Assembly (NCBI GenBank): GCA_003255025.1
Contig: QANY01004135.1
Coordinates: 1,116,001-1,180,000, forward strand
DNA length: 64,000 nucleotides
Origin: Datisca glomerata
Taxonomy: Eukaryota > Streptophyta > Magnoliopsida > Cucurbitales > Datiscaceae
Reading direction: 5' to 3'
The notes below the pieces were generated by a model, which had not been told where the DNA came from, searched no databases, and saw only the letters and a program-made list of their open reading frames with translations. Both the position numbers and the translations under genes were made by a program. Shown in pieces: positions 12,041 through 23,849 of this stretch. Within the stretch, counting starts at the first letter, position 1, and every line of letters begins with the position of its first letter.

Positions 12041-12386
12041 AATACTTCTTCTACCATACATATAGAATCTAAGAACACTTCTGGTTGAAGACTACCATGA
12101 AACTCAGGGATCTCAATACACCTATGGCCTGCCACTCTCAATCCTCTTGCACTGGATTTGGTACCCCATAGCGTCGTCGTGGAATTTCATCTTTGAAGTC
12201 ATCTACTTCACTCAAATCATCGGTTGAACCCGGACGAAGGTGATTCCACCTCTAATTCATTTTGGAAGACAATGCAGCAACCTGATCCATCAAATCCACC
12301 ATTAGATGCTCCAACTGCATCATACGGTCACATTCAAAGGCCTCTTCCACTGAAATCTCATTGGCTGAGCTTCTCCTAGGTGCCAT
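12041..12386 (-). pseudogene. Chromovirus gag, N-terminal part
   Basis: The start codon is at 12386-12384 on the minus strand. The protein begins MAPRRSSANEISVEEAFECD and goes on to MMQLEHLMVDLMDQVAAL. One stop interrupts it near 12255. It ends with LQPEVFLDS and VEEV at the solo LTR border; the continuation EFKAVPKNKRV is at 8867 and leftward. The start lies very close to the LTR end, and no PBS is visible in between, so a short deletion there is likely. Confidence 0.8.
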
Positions 12387-12748
12387 TACTCAAGACTTTC
12401 CTAGAAGCTTGACGGGAAAGACTCACACAAAAATTGAAAACAACTCTTTTAAAGGATCACGCACGAATGCCAGTCAATTAGGAATCAAACTCTCATTGAA
12501 TCATTCACGATTACCGAAAATTGGAGGAATATAGAGATGCTATCAAATTTAATTAAACCAAGTATACTCTCTCTTAAATATGGACTTTTTTTTTGAATTT
12601 TGAACCCTAAAATATCATCTAAACAAGGAAAATAACTAATTCTACCTACTATATAAAAAATTATAAAATTTGATTAAAATATAACAAATATTCATATAAT
12701 TAAAATCAACGATGATCCCAAGTATTCGAATCCTTCCGCACGACATCA
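12387..12748 (-). repeat. Chromovirus 5' LTR
   Basis: In minus-strand sense it starts TGATGTCGTG at 12748 and matches 832-1277, including the tcaatttttgtg and agcttct blocks near the inner end. The inner end is degraded, so the border near 12400 is approximate. It precedes the gag start, which makes it the 5' LTR. Confidence 0.8.
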
Positions 12749-13425
12749 CAACCCATGTCCGAATGTGGTAGCGAGCTTGCATGAATTATAGAAATTTTAA
12801 TTCTATCACTCGCAAAGATCATTTTCCTTTGTCATTCATTGATCAAATGTTAGATAGGTTTACTTGTCATACTCATTAATGTTTTCTTGTTGGTTATTCA
12901 TGTAATAATCAGATCATGACTGTATCAGAGCATCAGGAGAAGACAAAATTCACGTGTCTCATTGGAACTTTTGCATATAGATGATGTCATTCAACCTTTG
13001 AAATGCTCCTACTCTTAGGTACTACTCAGTACGAAAGATGCTAAGTTGAGACTTATAAGGTGGATACTTCTCTTGCAAGAATTCAATTTGGACATCAAAG
13101 ATAAGAAATGAAGTTATAATGTAGTTTTTGATCACTTTACTCGCCTCTTTCATGATGATGATGCTTTTTCGTTACATGAAAACTTTCCAAATGAGAAAGT
13201 ATTCTATTTGGAATCTTTTAACCCCTTGGTATGCCGACATTGTGAATCACTTAGTTACTGAAAATATCCGATGACTTGACTCATGCTCAAAATGATAAAC
13301 TAAAGAAGACAACAAAGCAATATGTGTGGAACGATCCATTTTTAATGAAGCATTGCACCAAGATTAAATGTTATGGTGTTTATGTAATTCTGAATTTTCA
13401 TCCATATGATTTTTAATAACAAGCC
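12749..13425 (+). pseudogene. Athila-type RT, RNase H and integrase zinc-finger remnant
   Basis: Immediately after the target copy (12749-12753) the frame reads HVRMW, then MNYRNFNSITRKDHFPL and SFIDQMLDRF, the middle of an Athila-type RT. Further on are HQEKTKFTC and GTFAYR. A deletion near 13010 removes the catalytic RT core and most of RNase H. After it come LRLIRW, LLQEFNLDIKDKK and FDHFTRLF (the DHLSRL step at the end of RNase H). Near 13310 it reads KQYVWNDPFLMKH, the integrase zinc-finger start. Several stops are present. Confidence 0.8.
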
Positions 13426-13500
13426 AAATATATTAGTAATAATGATAATTAAAAAAAAAGGCAAAGCCAAGGATAGGACCAAGGAAAGCTAACAAAACCA

Positions 13501-14944
13501 TTAAAGCAAAAAACAATCAGAAAGGGGATTCTCAAGCAAGTGGTGAGGGAGGTTCCACTTGGTCAAAAGCCATCTATTAATAGGAGAATCAAGGATGGGA
13601 GTGTGGTTCCATAATCTATCTCTAACAAAGTTAATGATAGATCTCAAAATGTTGACCCTCTCTGTAATCTTACCTTGAAAGATCCTAGAGTTCCTAGCCA
13701 AATATTATAGACAAAAGAATTAAAAGTAGTTTTTAAAATTAGGCTTCTAAGGTCTTTTTTCTAATGGTGTTAGCCAAACACTCAGTGTTTTGATCCCACC
13801 TTGAGTAAGGGCATGTGAGATCACAAGATTGAGTGGTGGAAGTCCACACATTAAAAGAAAAGGAGCATTAAAAATATATGTGATCTCTGCTTTCAATGTG
13901 GGAAGGGCAGAACATGTAATCATGGATGACATTGATACCCAAGTTAACCATGTAATCTTTCGTAGTGAGCCTATCCATGCAAGCAAGAGAACTAATGAAA
14001 TTGTGCCTAGGAATGTTATAAGAGAACTACACAATATCACTCCAAGGAACTGTCATACCATGCTGCTTAAGGATGCAATTGGCGAAAGCAGTATTAAAGT
14101 TACCATTAGGAGCTGATCCCATATCCATTTATCAAGTCTAAAGGCCAGAGAAGGGGTAATATTAACTGAAGCCTCCTTGATATCCATAAGAGTAGTAGAG
14201 TTGGTGGCAGGCCAAGACCAGTTACATATATCAATGATCATGTTGACTTTGGTGTTGATATCCCAACCAGTATCTAAAGAGAGATTCCTATCAAATATGT
14301 TATATAACCCTCTAAAATGGTGCCAAGGATCATCCCAGAGGGTGGTGCTAAGCCCATCCCCAATCCTGACAAAACAATACTCAATAAACCAGTTCTTGAC
14401 TTTGAGTAATTTTCTCCATACCCAAGAATAGTCATTAGGAACATGAATAGTGTAATTGTACCATTTTTTATAAGGTGAGTATGGCACCATTTTCCCCAAA
14501 AGGAACCAGAAGGGTTAGTGATGAGAAACCATAGGTGCTTGGTAGTAGCAGCGCCATTCCAAGCCACAAGATCCTTAATCCCAAGTCACCCCTCTATCTT
14601 TGGGCTGAGAGCCCACTTCCCAATCCACTTTTGAGCTGGCATGCCTCAGGGCATTGCCAAATCAAAGTTACTTCCTAATAATGGCTTGAATGTCACGAAG
14701 GACCATCTTTGGGAGGATAAACAACCCTGCCCAATAACTTTGAATAGCCAACAACAATGACTGAATAAGTTGCAGCCTACCTAAAAAGGCCAAATGTTTA
14801 GCCTCTGAAGCCTTCACTCTGTCAGAGATCCTGTCCACTAGAAAAGAACAATCATTTTCCCTAGTCTAGTAAAGATGACAGGCATGCTAAGGTACCTCAC
14901 AAGAAGAAACCCCACTTGGAACCCCAACAGCTCAATGCATTATT
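13501..14944 (-). pseudogene. LINE ORF2, C-terminal part (thumb to zinc-finger domain)
   Basis: In sense order the stretch starts after the solo LTR with IELLGFQVGFLLVRYL, typical of the segment after the RT catalytic core. Then come the RVKASEAKH-like part near 14800 and the zf-RVT region: WNGAATTKHLWFL, FWGKWCHTHLI, RIGDGLSTTLWDDPW and DICNWSWPAT. The end is GKITERVNILRSIINFVRDRLW. It supplies the RNA-binding and C-terminal part of the LINE protein. Frames shift at least three times. Confidence 0.8.
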
Positions 14945-14949
14945 GTTGA
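14945..14949. other. Target-site duplication, left copy (GTTGA)
   Basis: gttga before the LTR against gttag at 16876-16880 after it; the last two bases are swapped. Confidence 0.55.
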
Positions 14950-16875
14950 TGTTGGAATATGTCCATAAAGTAGCGTATAATAACTATTTATTTGTATTTA
15001 GTTATTTCTTAGACATTAGTTTTATTGAATTTTTATGAATAAATTGAAAGTATTATTTTAAATTAAAGTGTGTTTGTAAATTACTCAAGTCCTGAAACTT
15101 TCATCAACGAATATAGAGTGAAGACAGAAGTGTCTCCAGACGAACTCTTCCGAAAAATTTTAAAATGATATTCGCAGTCTTAGGATCGACTGGACAACGA
15201 ATATGATTACGATGATTAGGTTGAACTAATGGATGCCGGTCAGGGCGTGGGAGTGGAGACTCAAATAGTTAACTTAGACATGTTATGAACATGTTAAATA
15301 GACCTGTAACAAATTAGTTTAGAGCTCAGAATCATTTACCTAGCTCTAAATATAATTGTTACACCTTAAGGATATTTTTCATAATTATCATAATCCTAAG
15401 GTGAATACGTAGCTTGATTTAGTTAGTTATTCACCTTTAATATATCAAATGAGTGAGTTCGAATTAGCGGGCAATACCTCGACTGTTGGGATTTTAATTC
15501 AATTAAGTCGGAGTTACGTGATTCACAAATATGATAATTCGTGTTTGGACTGCGAAAGCAACAATAACACCTTATGATTTATTGATAGGTGTGTGAATAT
15601 ATTAACCTAGCCAATTACTCAATGAATTGAGTCATTGATTAAGACTTGTGAATTGTACGAGACAATTCACTATTATGTCTTTCTTATTCACAGTCAATAA
15701 ATGAGTTAAGAAGATAATAAAAATGGGGGTAAAATGAAAATTTACCATTCTACTCTTGTTACTGATATTCACGATGGGTATTATGTTAAAATATTTTATG
15801 GACTGTGAGAATAAAAAAGGGTTTATTTACACCAACTGAAAAGTAGCGCACATGAATCGAGAGTTCATTCGGTATCGAACCTATAGTGGACTCGTACGAT
15901 GTCATGATTAAATTGGTCAGGAATTTATGGAGATAATAAATTCACCGGGTATTTGAATCATTAATTTTGGTCATGTGGGTCTATTCGGTCTCAGAAATAG
16001 CTCATGAGAACATGAATAGAAAAATGAAGTAAATTAGATCAAAATGTGTTTTGGTGCCAAGACATATTTCGTACACCTATATGTGATGGGTGATGTCACT
16101 TAATTAGTTAAGTGTGATTATTTGTATTGAAATTAATTAGTTTATTATTTTATAATTATTGAATAGTTACTAAATAAAAATTAATTAATTAATTAATTGA
16201 TAATTGTCAATTAAGTCTATCAATTGGATTGATAAATTTTGATGCAACTCTAATACTATGGAGATATACTCATTTTCGGCAATTTGAATATATGGGGTGA
16301 ATTTTAATTTTTTTTAAATATATGGGTATATTTGTAAATATCAAAAATTAGATTTTATATATAGATAATGGCAGTTTGATTACAGAGATCTCATATCGGA
16401 TACAAAGAAAAAGTGTTTTCTCCCCTCCCTAGTGATTGCCGCCGATTGAGAGAGCATTGAAAGAAAAATATTCGATTTTTTTCTTCAATCGTTTTGAAAG
16501 CCCATACTCCAATTCCTACATAAAATTCTCGTGAAATTATTTCTGAAATTAACGAGTGGTTGTTGGTGGATGAAATTCGTAAATTATTTTTGGAGTTCAA
16601 GTGCGTGATTCAGATCCCAAAACTTGAAGAACACGAAGAACGCTCGAAGGAATTCTGTCAGTTAAGAAATTCTCCGATACAAGTATAGGTGGAATTTTTT
16701 TTTCTAACTTTATTTTCTCGTTTAATATCATATATGCATAATCGCACGATGATTGGTTTTAAATTATTTAATTTGATTAAATAAGTTAATAGAAAAATGT
16801 TTGATATTTCACCCACGAACCGTTCGTTGTTCAAACTTATTTTAAATTAATTTTTTAAACCTACCGATCCCACCA
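14950..16875. repeat. Solo LTR inside LINE ORF2
   Basis: The insert starts TGTTGGAATA and ends GATCCCACCA, inverted termini with one mismatch. Removing it with one target copy joins the LINE frame in phase: VSEF on the right side runs into QQ then CIELLG on the left side. The interior is AT-rich, non-coding and LTR-like: a stress-type cis region, then ttctcccctccctagtgatt near 16420. It is a different family from the LTR at 8873-12040. Orientation cannot be decided; TG...CA ends alone do not fix it. Confidence 0.75.
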
Positions 16876-16880
16876 GTTAG

Positions 16881-17900
16881 GAAAACTCAGACACCCAAGA
16901 GAAGAAGCAATGGTTCTTAGCACGGTTAGGCTTTAACCCAGACATAAGGTGAAAAAAATCTTAGATATCATTGATAAGGTTCAGAGAGTGGATATCACAT
17001 TTAGAAAAGATCAAGAGATCATCTACAAAACACAAGTTGACAATGCTAAGCTCTTTACATCTGTAGTGGAATTGGAACCCACGTAAAGTGGAGGCATACT
17101 ACAGCAAGCCAATAAAATCTTACATAACAATGAAAAATAAATATGGGGAGATGAGATCTGCCTGCCTAAACCCCATGGCTCCCTTATAGTAGCCACATAA
17201 CTCACCATTAATATTGATAAAAAAAGAAGTGGTAGTAATGTAGCCTAGAATCCATTTGGTAAATTGAGGAGGGGTGCCAATGGAGCCGAGATCTTTCTTA
17301 ATAAAATGCCACGACACACAATCATAAGCTTTCATTAGGTCCACCTTGAGAGCATACATAGGAACATGGTTCCTTTTGTAATAATTCCTAACCAACTACT
17401 AGGATATGAAGATAGTGTTTTAGGTCATTCTACCATATACAAAGGCATTTTGATTGGGACTAATAATGATTTGAGGAAGCAGAGTTTTCACTCTATTGGC
17501 AAAATTTTTAGAAATGCCTTTATAGACCATGTTAGAGCAAGAAATAGGCTTGAAATCATGGACTGTTTGGGGTTGGTCAACCTTAGGAACGAGAGAGATG
17601 GAGGTATGGTTGATCAATTGGTGGGGGCCACCATTAAAGAACTCAAGCATAGCATTACTAACATCCTTATCAATCGCACTCCAAGGATTCTTAAAGAAAC
17701 AAGAGGAAAAACCATTAGGACTTGGGGCCTTGGAATCACTACAGGAGAAAATGGCTTCTTGTATTTCAGTTTATGTTACAGGAATGGTAAGCAAGCTAAC
17801 CTGGTCTGGGGAAATTTTATTAGGATAATCCCACTGAAGGACCCTCCAATACACACTAGACTCACTGTTACTAGTGCCTAGGAGCTTGGTATAATGCTAC
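16881..17900 (-). pseudogene. LINE ORF2, reverse transcriptase domain
   Basis: In sense order: ISLVPKVDQPQTVHDFKPIS and ISPNQNAFVYGRM (17420-17640), then YALKVDLMKAYDCVSW and KWILGYITTTSF (17200-17350), then GFRQADLISPYLF, and FVDDLLIFSKCD at 17003-17029. FVDD stands for the usual FADD catalytic motif. The last part (SGLKPNRAKNHC) ends at the solo LTR. This is the polymerase that copies the RNA at a nicked target. Frameshifts break it near 17090 and 17400. Confidence 0.85.
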
Positions 17901-19100
17901 ACAAGGGTATGTTTAATTCTATCTTTATTAGCAGAATATAGCCACTATCTGTGATTTGCACGATTCTGGCCCTAATACTATATCTCTTGATTAGCTTATG
18001 AAAGTATGCAGTGTTATTATCTCCCAGGCTTATCCATTGTTCCGTAGAATTCTCTCTAAAGAAACTTTGCTCATCCTGCCTGAAAGAGAAAAACTGTTGA
18101 AAAACACGTTTCTCAATAGCCTAGAGGGACTGATCCTAAGGGTTGGCAAACATGTCAATGTGGGCCTGCTTCAGTTTGACCCTAGCTTGAACAATTCTAG
18201 AAGCGATGTTGGAGTAATGAGTTCTACTGAGGTCTTTCAAGGCATACTTTGTAGTCTTAAGCTTCCTATGCAACTTGCACATATGGGAACCATGAGCACT
18301 AGCAGATCAAGTAAGCTGACACACTGCACAAAATCATTCCTATCAACCCAAAAATCAAAGAATTTAAAGGTAAGAGGGGGCTTCAGGTTGGAAAAGTTTA
18401 ACTTGATCACAACAGGGCAGTGGTCCGAAAATCCAAGGGGGAAAGGCCACAAGAGCTAGGAAAGGCCTAGATCCAAGCATCATTCACCAAAATGCTATCA
18501 ATCTTGTTCATAATAATTGCTTTCTCTTCCCTATTGTTGGTCAAGGTGAACATGCATCCCCTATAACAGAGATCTTCAAGCTCTAGATTATTAATACAAG
18601 CACCAAAGTCATAAATGTTTTTATCCCAAGCTTTTGAGTCACCCACATTCTTAGAAAGGTGCCTAACCACATTAAAATCTCCAAGGATGTCCTAAGGGCA
18701 ATCCATAATAGTGCAACTGAAGTCATTAAGGTGACTCCAAAGAGTCTTTCTAGACCTAATATCATTAGCACCATACACAAAGGAAGCGTAGAAAGAGCAA
18801 AGAGAACCAATGACAGGAACTTTACAAGAAATAGCTTGATCAAATGTGATGATAGCAGAAATTGAAATCAGATTACGGTTCCAAGCCAACCAGATCCTAC
18901 CATTACAATACAGGACTAGTAACAAAAAATGTTCCTGCTTAACCTAGCATGCTTTCTTTCCTTAATTATGGTTTCCAAGATAGCCGCATGTATGAATTGT
19001 ATTTACTACAAAAATTTTGTACCTCAACATGCTTCAAAGGGTTATTCAGACCTCTGATGTTCCAAGAAGCAAAGATGGTCATGAGAGATGAGGAGGTTAC
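17901..19100 (-). pseudogene. LINE ORF2, AP-like endonuclease and linker
   Basis: The start is near 19085 with MTIFASWNIRGLNNPLKHVE, the usual beginning of a plant LINE endonuclease. Then come FVYGANDIRSRKTLW with LNDF (about 18700-18800), VRHLSKN and FGACINNLELEDLCYRGCMF (18560-18660), and GFSDHCPVVIKLN near 18400-18435, the conserved SDH-like end. The enzyme nicks target DNA. The linker from 17901 to 18230 is poorly conserved. Several frameshifts are present. Confidence 0.85.
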
Positions 19101-19144
19101 CTTGACCATTGAGCTCCTCCTACATTTAGCCTTGGAAGTGCTCT

Positions 19145-21107
19145 TTAGTTTAGCCTTCTCCCTTTTTTCTTAGCATTCTTGGAGATACTACTGGCACTAG
19201 GAGAATTCAGCTCAAAAGTAGAATCAATGACATCCACCTTGTCACTCTCCTCCTCAACCATATCAGCAAGATCAAAGGCCTCATCATTCGTATCCTCATT
19301 GGCATTATGGTTATGATCCACCTTATCATCAGTGTCATAATGGTTATGATCCTCCTCATAATGATTGGAAACATAGTTATGTTCCTCCTTATCATCATCG
19401 ACATTATGATTATGATCATGCTCCTCTTCCTCTATAAGGACTACAAAGGTATTGTGAATAAGGACATCGTTTTGCAAAGGGGGTACAACACTATTAGTTA
19501 CTTCCAACTGGAAATGGGGTACATGATAGTGGGAATGTGGTCAATAACATGTACACTGCTTCCCAAAATCAAACCATTGCTGCTTAGGTGCATGCCTGGA
19601 GGGAGGCTTAATTGGAGGTTTAACTTGGTTTCTTATCATTGTGAAGTCATGTCCAAACACCAGGCATTTGGGACACCTCCTTGGGAGATCTTGGTAGTCC
19701 ATCCTAATCTCAATAGTCTTGCTATTGGGGAGCATAACCTGTATAGATTCAATAATCTCATATTTCACATCAACCTCAACACCAATCCTAGGAGATGAAA
19801 CTCTAGTGCAATTATCAGTCATTGCATCAACAAACAGAGAGAAGCCAATTGCACTAGCAATACTATAAGGCCATCTCAGCCAAATAGGGATAAACTTCAT
19901 TGCTTCCTTGGTGAGCTATATATTTTTATTCCAAGCCTTGAGCATCACATGTTTGGCCACAATATGCCAAAGGCCATCATCTAGGACAGAGTCTGTATGA
20001 TCAGAGCTATCAAACTTGAAGAAAAAGAATCATGTGTCAATTGTCAAGACTTGAAGTAGGCCTCTGTTACCCCACTGCCTATTGGTAGATTGATGGACCA
20101 AGGAGAAATGAGGCTTCCTACCAACAAAATGACCAATAATATAGGCTTGCCACTCAAGCTTTCCTCTCTGTACTATCTAATCAGGACTCTTAACTTGGGT
20201 AGCTTTGCCCTTGCTAACAGGTTCCATAAAAGAGAAAGCCATCTTACCTAGTTTCCTACCCTTGACTTTTTTAGCACAAGAGAACTTGGGATGAAGGCTG
20301 CTGTCATTGGAATGGCTCTAAAAATCTTAGGAAGCTCTAGCCTCAGTATTCCTAAAGTATTACTTGGCACAAGAAGGCTTACCTCTGTTGGCAGAATCAC
20401 TGTCCAAGTTGACACCATAATTACTATACCTCTCACAAATTTTATTAATATTAATACCATTGCTACTGTTCACTCGGAGAAGGAGGTTTTCATAGACTTG
20501 ATTGGCCTTAGCACAAGGGAAGAGTGATTGGATGAGTTACCAATGTAAGTAGGCTTACTTTTGTCCTTAGCTAGAGGAACAAAAGCAATCTTTGAGTTGA
20601 TAAGAGCCTCATTTCTCAAAAGGCTTAATGTGTTGGCACATGGCTCAATGTTGACTTCATCACTATTGTCTACCTCGGCATCTATCTCACCATCTTATTC
20701 TTCCTCATCTCTCAAAGGAATACCATCATCCATGAGAGAAGGGATACCTTTCTGTAAAACTCTTTTACATTCTTTGTTATAGAGAATTTGTCACTCCATA
20801 ATTTGGCATCTTCTTTGATCAAGAAATCCTTATTGCCAATCATATTGTGAATGGCACATTTAGGTTGGGACTCAAGGATTAGCTCTAAATTTTTCAATAT
20901 CTGGCTCTTAGCTTCAGCCATGTTTTTAGCCACTACATCCATTTCTTGATCAACCAGGCCAATCACAATAAAATCCACCTCCAACTCATAACTGAATAGC
21001 AGGCTATCCCTTTGGCCAAACTCTATACTGAAATCATGCATGGAGTCACTGCCAAAACCCTTTTTCCCTATAGCATCAAAACCATCTCCTTCTGAGATGG
21101 ATTCCAC
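19145..21107 (-). pseudogene. LINE ORF1 (DUF4283-like, zinc knuckle, acidic tail)
   Basis: The start codon is likely at 21107 (MESISEGDGFDAIGKKGFG). The middle has the DUF4283-like part: LEWQAYIIGHFVGRKPHFSL near 20100-20160 and VAKHVMLKAWNKN near 19930. Then MKFIPIWLRWPYSIASAIG, VDVKYEIIESIQVMLPN and DLPRRCPKCLVFGHD, which resembles a zinc knuckle (19541-19900). The C-terminus (19145-19507) is acidic and histidine-rich with HNH/DDK-like repeats. ORF1 proteins coat the LINE RNA. Frames break near 19530, 19910 and 20530. Confidence 0.8.
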
Positions 21108-21370
21108 GGCTCCTCCATGAATGGTTTGTTTGCATGATTTTCCTCGTGAACATACATAGATTTAAGCCTTATTATGAGTCTTATTTAAAGAAAGGTGTGA
21201 AGGAGGTACCTCTCCACGATCCAGTGTCTCTTGATGGATAAATGCGGTTGGAAAAATGATGACACTAAACCAATCACTAATTGGGAGGCGACCGGATGGA
21301 GGGCACGCAATGATCATATTTGCTCTTTCTTTTTCTCTTCTCCATTTTCTGGTCCTTTGCTTCATTATTT
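21108..21370 (-). other. LINE 5' leader
   Basis: The stretch precedes ORF1 and has a short open frame but no domain. The exact 5' end is not fixed. Confidence 0.5.
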
Positions 21371-21688
21371 ATTAAGTGTTTCAGAATTCTTCTCTTTTCA
21401 ATAGATGAATCAGTTTTACATTGAAGACAATGTAATAATTAGGTGTGGGAGAAAAGACTTCAAAAATCACATTTTGTGTCATGTTTCTATTATTTCTTGA
21501 AAAATAGTGTCGTTATTTGCATGATTTTCTTAGTTTGGGTAAAGTTATGTTTTGAGACTTAGGAAGCTTTCTAATAACCTTGATGAGAACTGAGCTTTAA
21601 TGTTATAGTTTTGATAGACTATCAATTTTATGAGTATCAACTTTGCATACAAAGCAAAAACAAATAACAGATTAACTAGAAAAAATAA
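21371..21688 (+). other. Athila-type 3' non-coding signature
   Basis: cattgaagacaatg followed by aggtgtgggag resembles the conserved ttgaggacaatg...gtttgggggtg block of Athila-type elements, also seen here at 31452-31490. It is in plus orientation, like the RT remnant at 12749-13425, so it may be the 3' part of that same element, with the LINE in between. Confidence 0.4.
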
Positions 21689-21706
21689 CCCCCGGCAATG
21701 GCGCCA
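21689..21706 (-). other. Primer-binding site, Athila/Tat type
   Basis: On the minus strand tggcgccattgccggggg is one base from the common plant PBS tggcgccgttgccgggg. It marks the 5' end of an LTR element on the minus strand whose LTR lies to the right. Confidence 0.7.
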
Positions 21707-22250
21707 AAATTTAGACTTTGAAAAGAATACAAACTTAAATCTCTATACTGAATACGGTAGTAAGCAAGAGTCATTCCGCCATGAAATTGTTCCAAGATAG
21801 AAGTTTTTGACATAAGATAAACACAAGACTATAAACTGACCATAAATTAAAATAATATTAAAAGTCACACTTAGACTCAAGAAAAAAATGAACAAAAACT
21901 AGTTGACACACTCATGAGACACTAGAAAATAGGCACATGAAATATTGGGTGGTTTGAAAACAGCTATATATGTAAACAAAGTAAAGAAAACAAAATTGAA
22001 AATTGAAACTAGCATACGACATATTTTAATGAGATTTAAAAATATGATAAGAAATATGGTTAAAAAATCATTCTCCACCTTCAAATATATGCCAACACTC
22101 AATAATCGGCAACAACTTTCTCATTCTTTCAAAAATAAAATCTTTGAGTCGACCACAAGTTCGATTATCTCGATTTTTCCTTACATTGTCATTAAGTATA
22201 ACAAGTTCTTTACTCTCCCTTTCCACTAAACAACCCAGATTAAGTTCTCT
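21707..22250 (-). repeat. 5' LTR part of an Athila/Tat-type element
   Basis: The stretch abuts the PBS and in minus sense ends with gcttactaccgtattcagta, the usual style of such LTR ends. T-rich tracts fill it. The outer end is not visible. The open frame at 21945-22229 has low-complexity content and is not a gene. Confidence 0.55.
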
Positions 22251-23560
22251 AAATCAGTTTAATGAAAGCAACTAATTAAAAAAGAAATGGGTTGAATAAA
22301 AAAAAACAGAGAGAGAAGAAATATAATGCACCAACAAAAGAAATACAATGCACCAAGAACAGAGTTTAACTAAGCAAATATCCATTTCCTCTGAAAGAGA
22401 GCCCATCATCAGCAACAGACAAAAGAAATATAATGCACCAAGAACAGACTCAAATCGACCTATGTTCTTTAAGAGATTGACAAATTCAAAAAAACAAATT
22501 TAAGAGAGAGCATGGAAACGAAGAGTGAGAGTCTGAAAATGGAAAGTGGTTTTGAAATGGGAATAACCATTCTCATGTTTAGTTAATTTTCCCCATTCTC
22601 CACCTGCGACGATATTAGTCATTTTTAGTTTATTTGTATTATTACCAAATGATCCCATTTTAAGAATCTAGACTTTTCATAAAGTTTAAAGTATTACCCA
22701 CATTTTTTTAGATCCACTTCATTAACGTTTTACATAAAAGTTAGAAAAAAATGTTTTGTTATTTTATATAATTAAGCATATTGAAAATGAAATTAGCAAG
22801 ATATTTAGTCAATTATCTTTAATGAGGGATAAGTTTGTCAAAATATCGTACTTTTGATTCCATTCTAAATGTCAAACCAAAATTAGAATGAATTGCTAAT
22901 AATTCATGCATTCATTCTGTTGTCAAAACCAAGCATTGAATTGATTTCCATTATGATTATGATTCTGGTTCATTTTCATTCCCATCTAATTTCAATTCTT
23001 ATTCCATCAAATGAACCAAAATTTACCAAAGAGCATGAAAATGGAGAGAGATAGAGAGCGCGCACTAAAATGAAGAGGGTGATAGAGCACAAAAATGAGG
23101 AGGCTGAGACTTGAGAGGGCACAAAAACAGACTGAGAGCACGCAATGGAAAAGACATGGAGGTAAAATGAGTAGGGATGGAGAGCGACGAAAGAGAGAGA
23201 TGATAGAGGGAGCGGTGAAAAGAAATAAGAGTGAGAGGTTTAGAGTTTCGCCCCATCATTATATATGTATATAATTTAGTGGTTTGATTCTATTTAGTGC
23301 GATGCGATTTTCTTAGAAACCCGTGAACCGAACCGAACCTAACACGTTTTCTGGATAGATCGGACTGTTTCGATGTGTTTTGTTGGTTTGGGCGATTGTG
23401 CTTATATCCCTACCTAACGGGTCAATCTCCAATGCCGGGAATTTTCCGGCATTAATTTTGGGATTGATCCTGGTTGTTGGATCTGGTCAGAATAATCATA
23501 GCCGTTAATTTAATTTTTTCTTATTTTTCTTGACAAAAAATAATTATGATGAACCACATT
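22251..23560. other. Mixed AT-rich spacer with small repeats, no gene
   Basis: Near 22315-22460 the phrase aaagaaatataatgcaccaa recurs three times. At 22560-23030 there is a stretch whose ends (gggaataaccattctcatg and attcttattccatcaaatga) look like those of small non-autonomous DNA elements, but a clean terminal repeat is missing. At 23040-23240 it is purine-rich. At 23300-23340 it has an aaccgaaccgaacc motif. No coding region is supported. Confidence 0.4.
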
Positions 23561-23849
23561 CTATTGCCTGCAACGCCGACGATAATTTTGAACCTTAAAA
23601 TTTTTTCTCCCGTTGAGCAATTTTCCTTGTACAAATTAAGTTCAATACCATGTCTAAGCAAGAAATGAAAAAAAATGTTACTCGTGTTCAATGAGCCTTT
23701 TACTATACCATAAAACTTTCACTAAACAAATCTTCTTCAAAGTATTTAGATTAAGGAGGAAGATGAAACGAAAACACAAAAAAGAACAAAAAAACTATGG
23801 CAAGAAGTAAATGAAATATAAGCACACATAGAAGTTTACAATACTCCTT

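Larger units (their letters stand above)
13433..21370 (-). mobile_element. L1-type LINE, nearly full length, decayed
   Basis: Read on the minus strand, the order is ORF1, endonuclease, RT and C-terminal zinc-finger domain, as in plant L1-type LINEs. Without the 1.93-kb solo LTR at 14950-16875 it is about 6 kb. The 3' end lies next to a run of nine A at 13452-13460 (T in element sense) after ggctttgcc. A poly(A) tail and target duplication are not clear. Frames are broken throughout, so it is inactive. Confidence 0.85.

Noticed and set aside
1278..12753. Self-integration of a single retroelement as the cause of the inverted arrangement
   Set aside because: Joining LTR ends to both sides of one site in inverted order is the hallmark of autointegration. 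But the split RT is of Athila type, while the LTRs, gag and integrase are of chromovirus type, so donor and target are different elements. Insertion followed by inversion fits better.
17366..17881. Plus-strand frame of 171 codons
   Set aside because: It is antisense to the LINE RT domain, whose conserved motifs are on the minus strand.
19307..19798. Hydrophobic plus-strand frame of 163 codons resembling a membrane protein
   Set aside because: It is the antisense of the acidic, histidine-rich tail of LINE ORF1. The Ile/Met/Val content is a by-product of the GAT/CAT repeats.
13436..21439. gtaataat at both sides of the LINE as target duplication
   Set aside because: The right copy lies inside the Athila-type signature gaagacaatg...gtgtggg, which would have to be continuous. 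The match is short and AT-rich and likely chance.
22560..23030. MITE with TIRs
   Set aside because: The ends look MITE-like but inverted repeats and target duplication could not be aligned convincingly.
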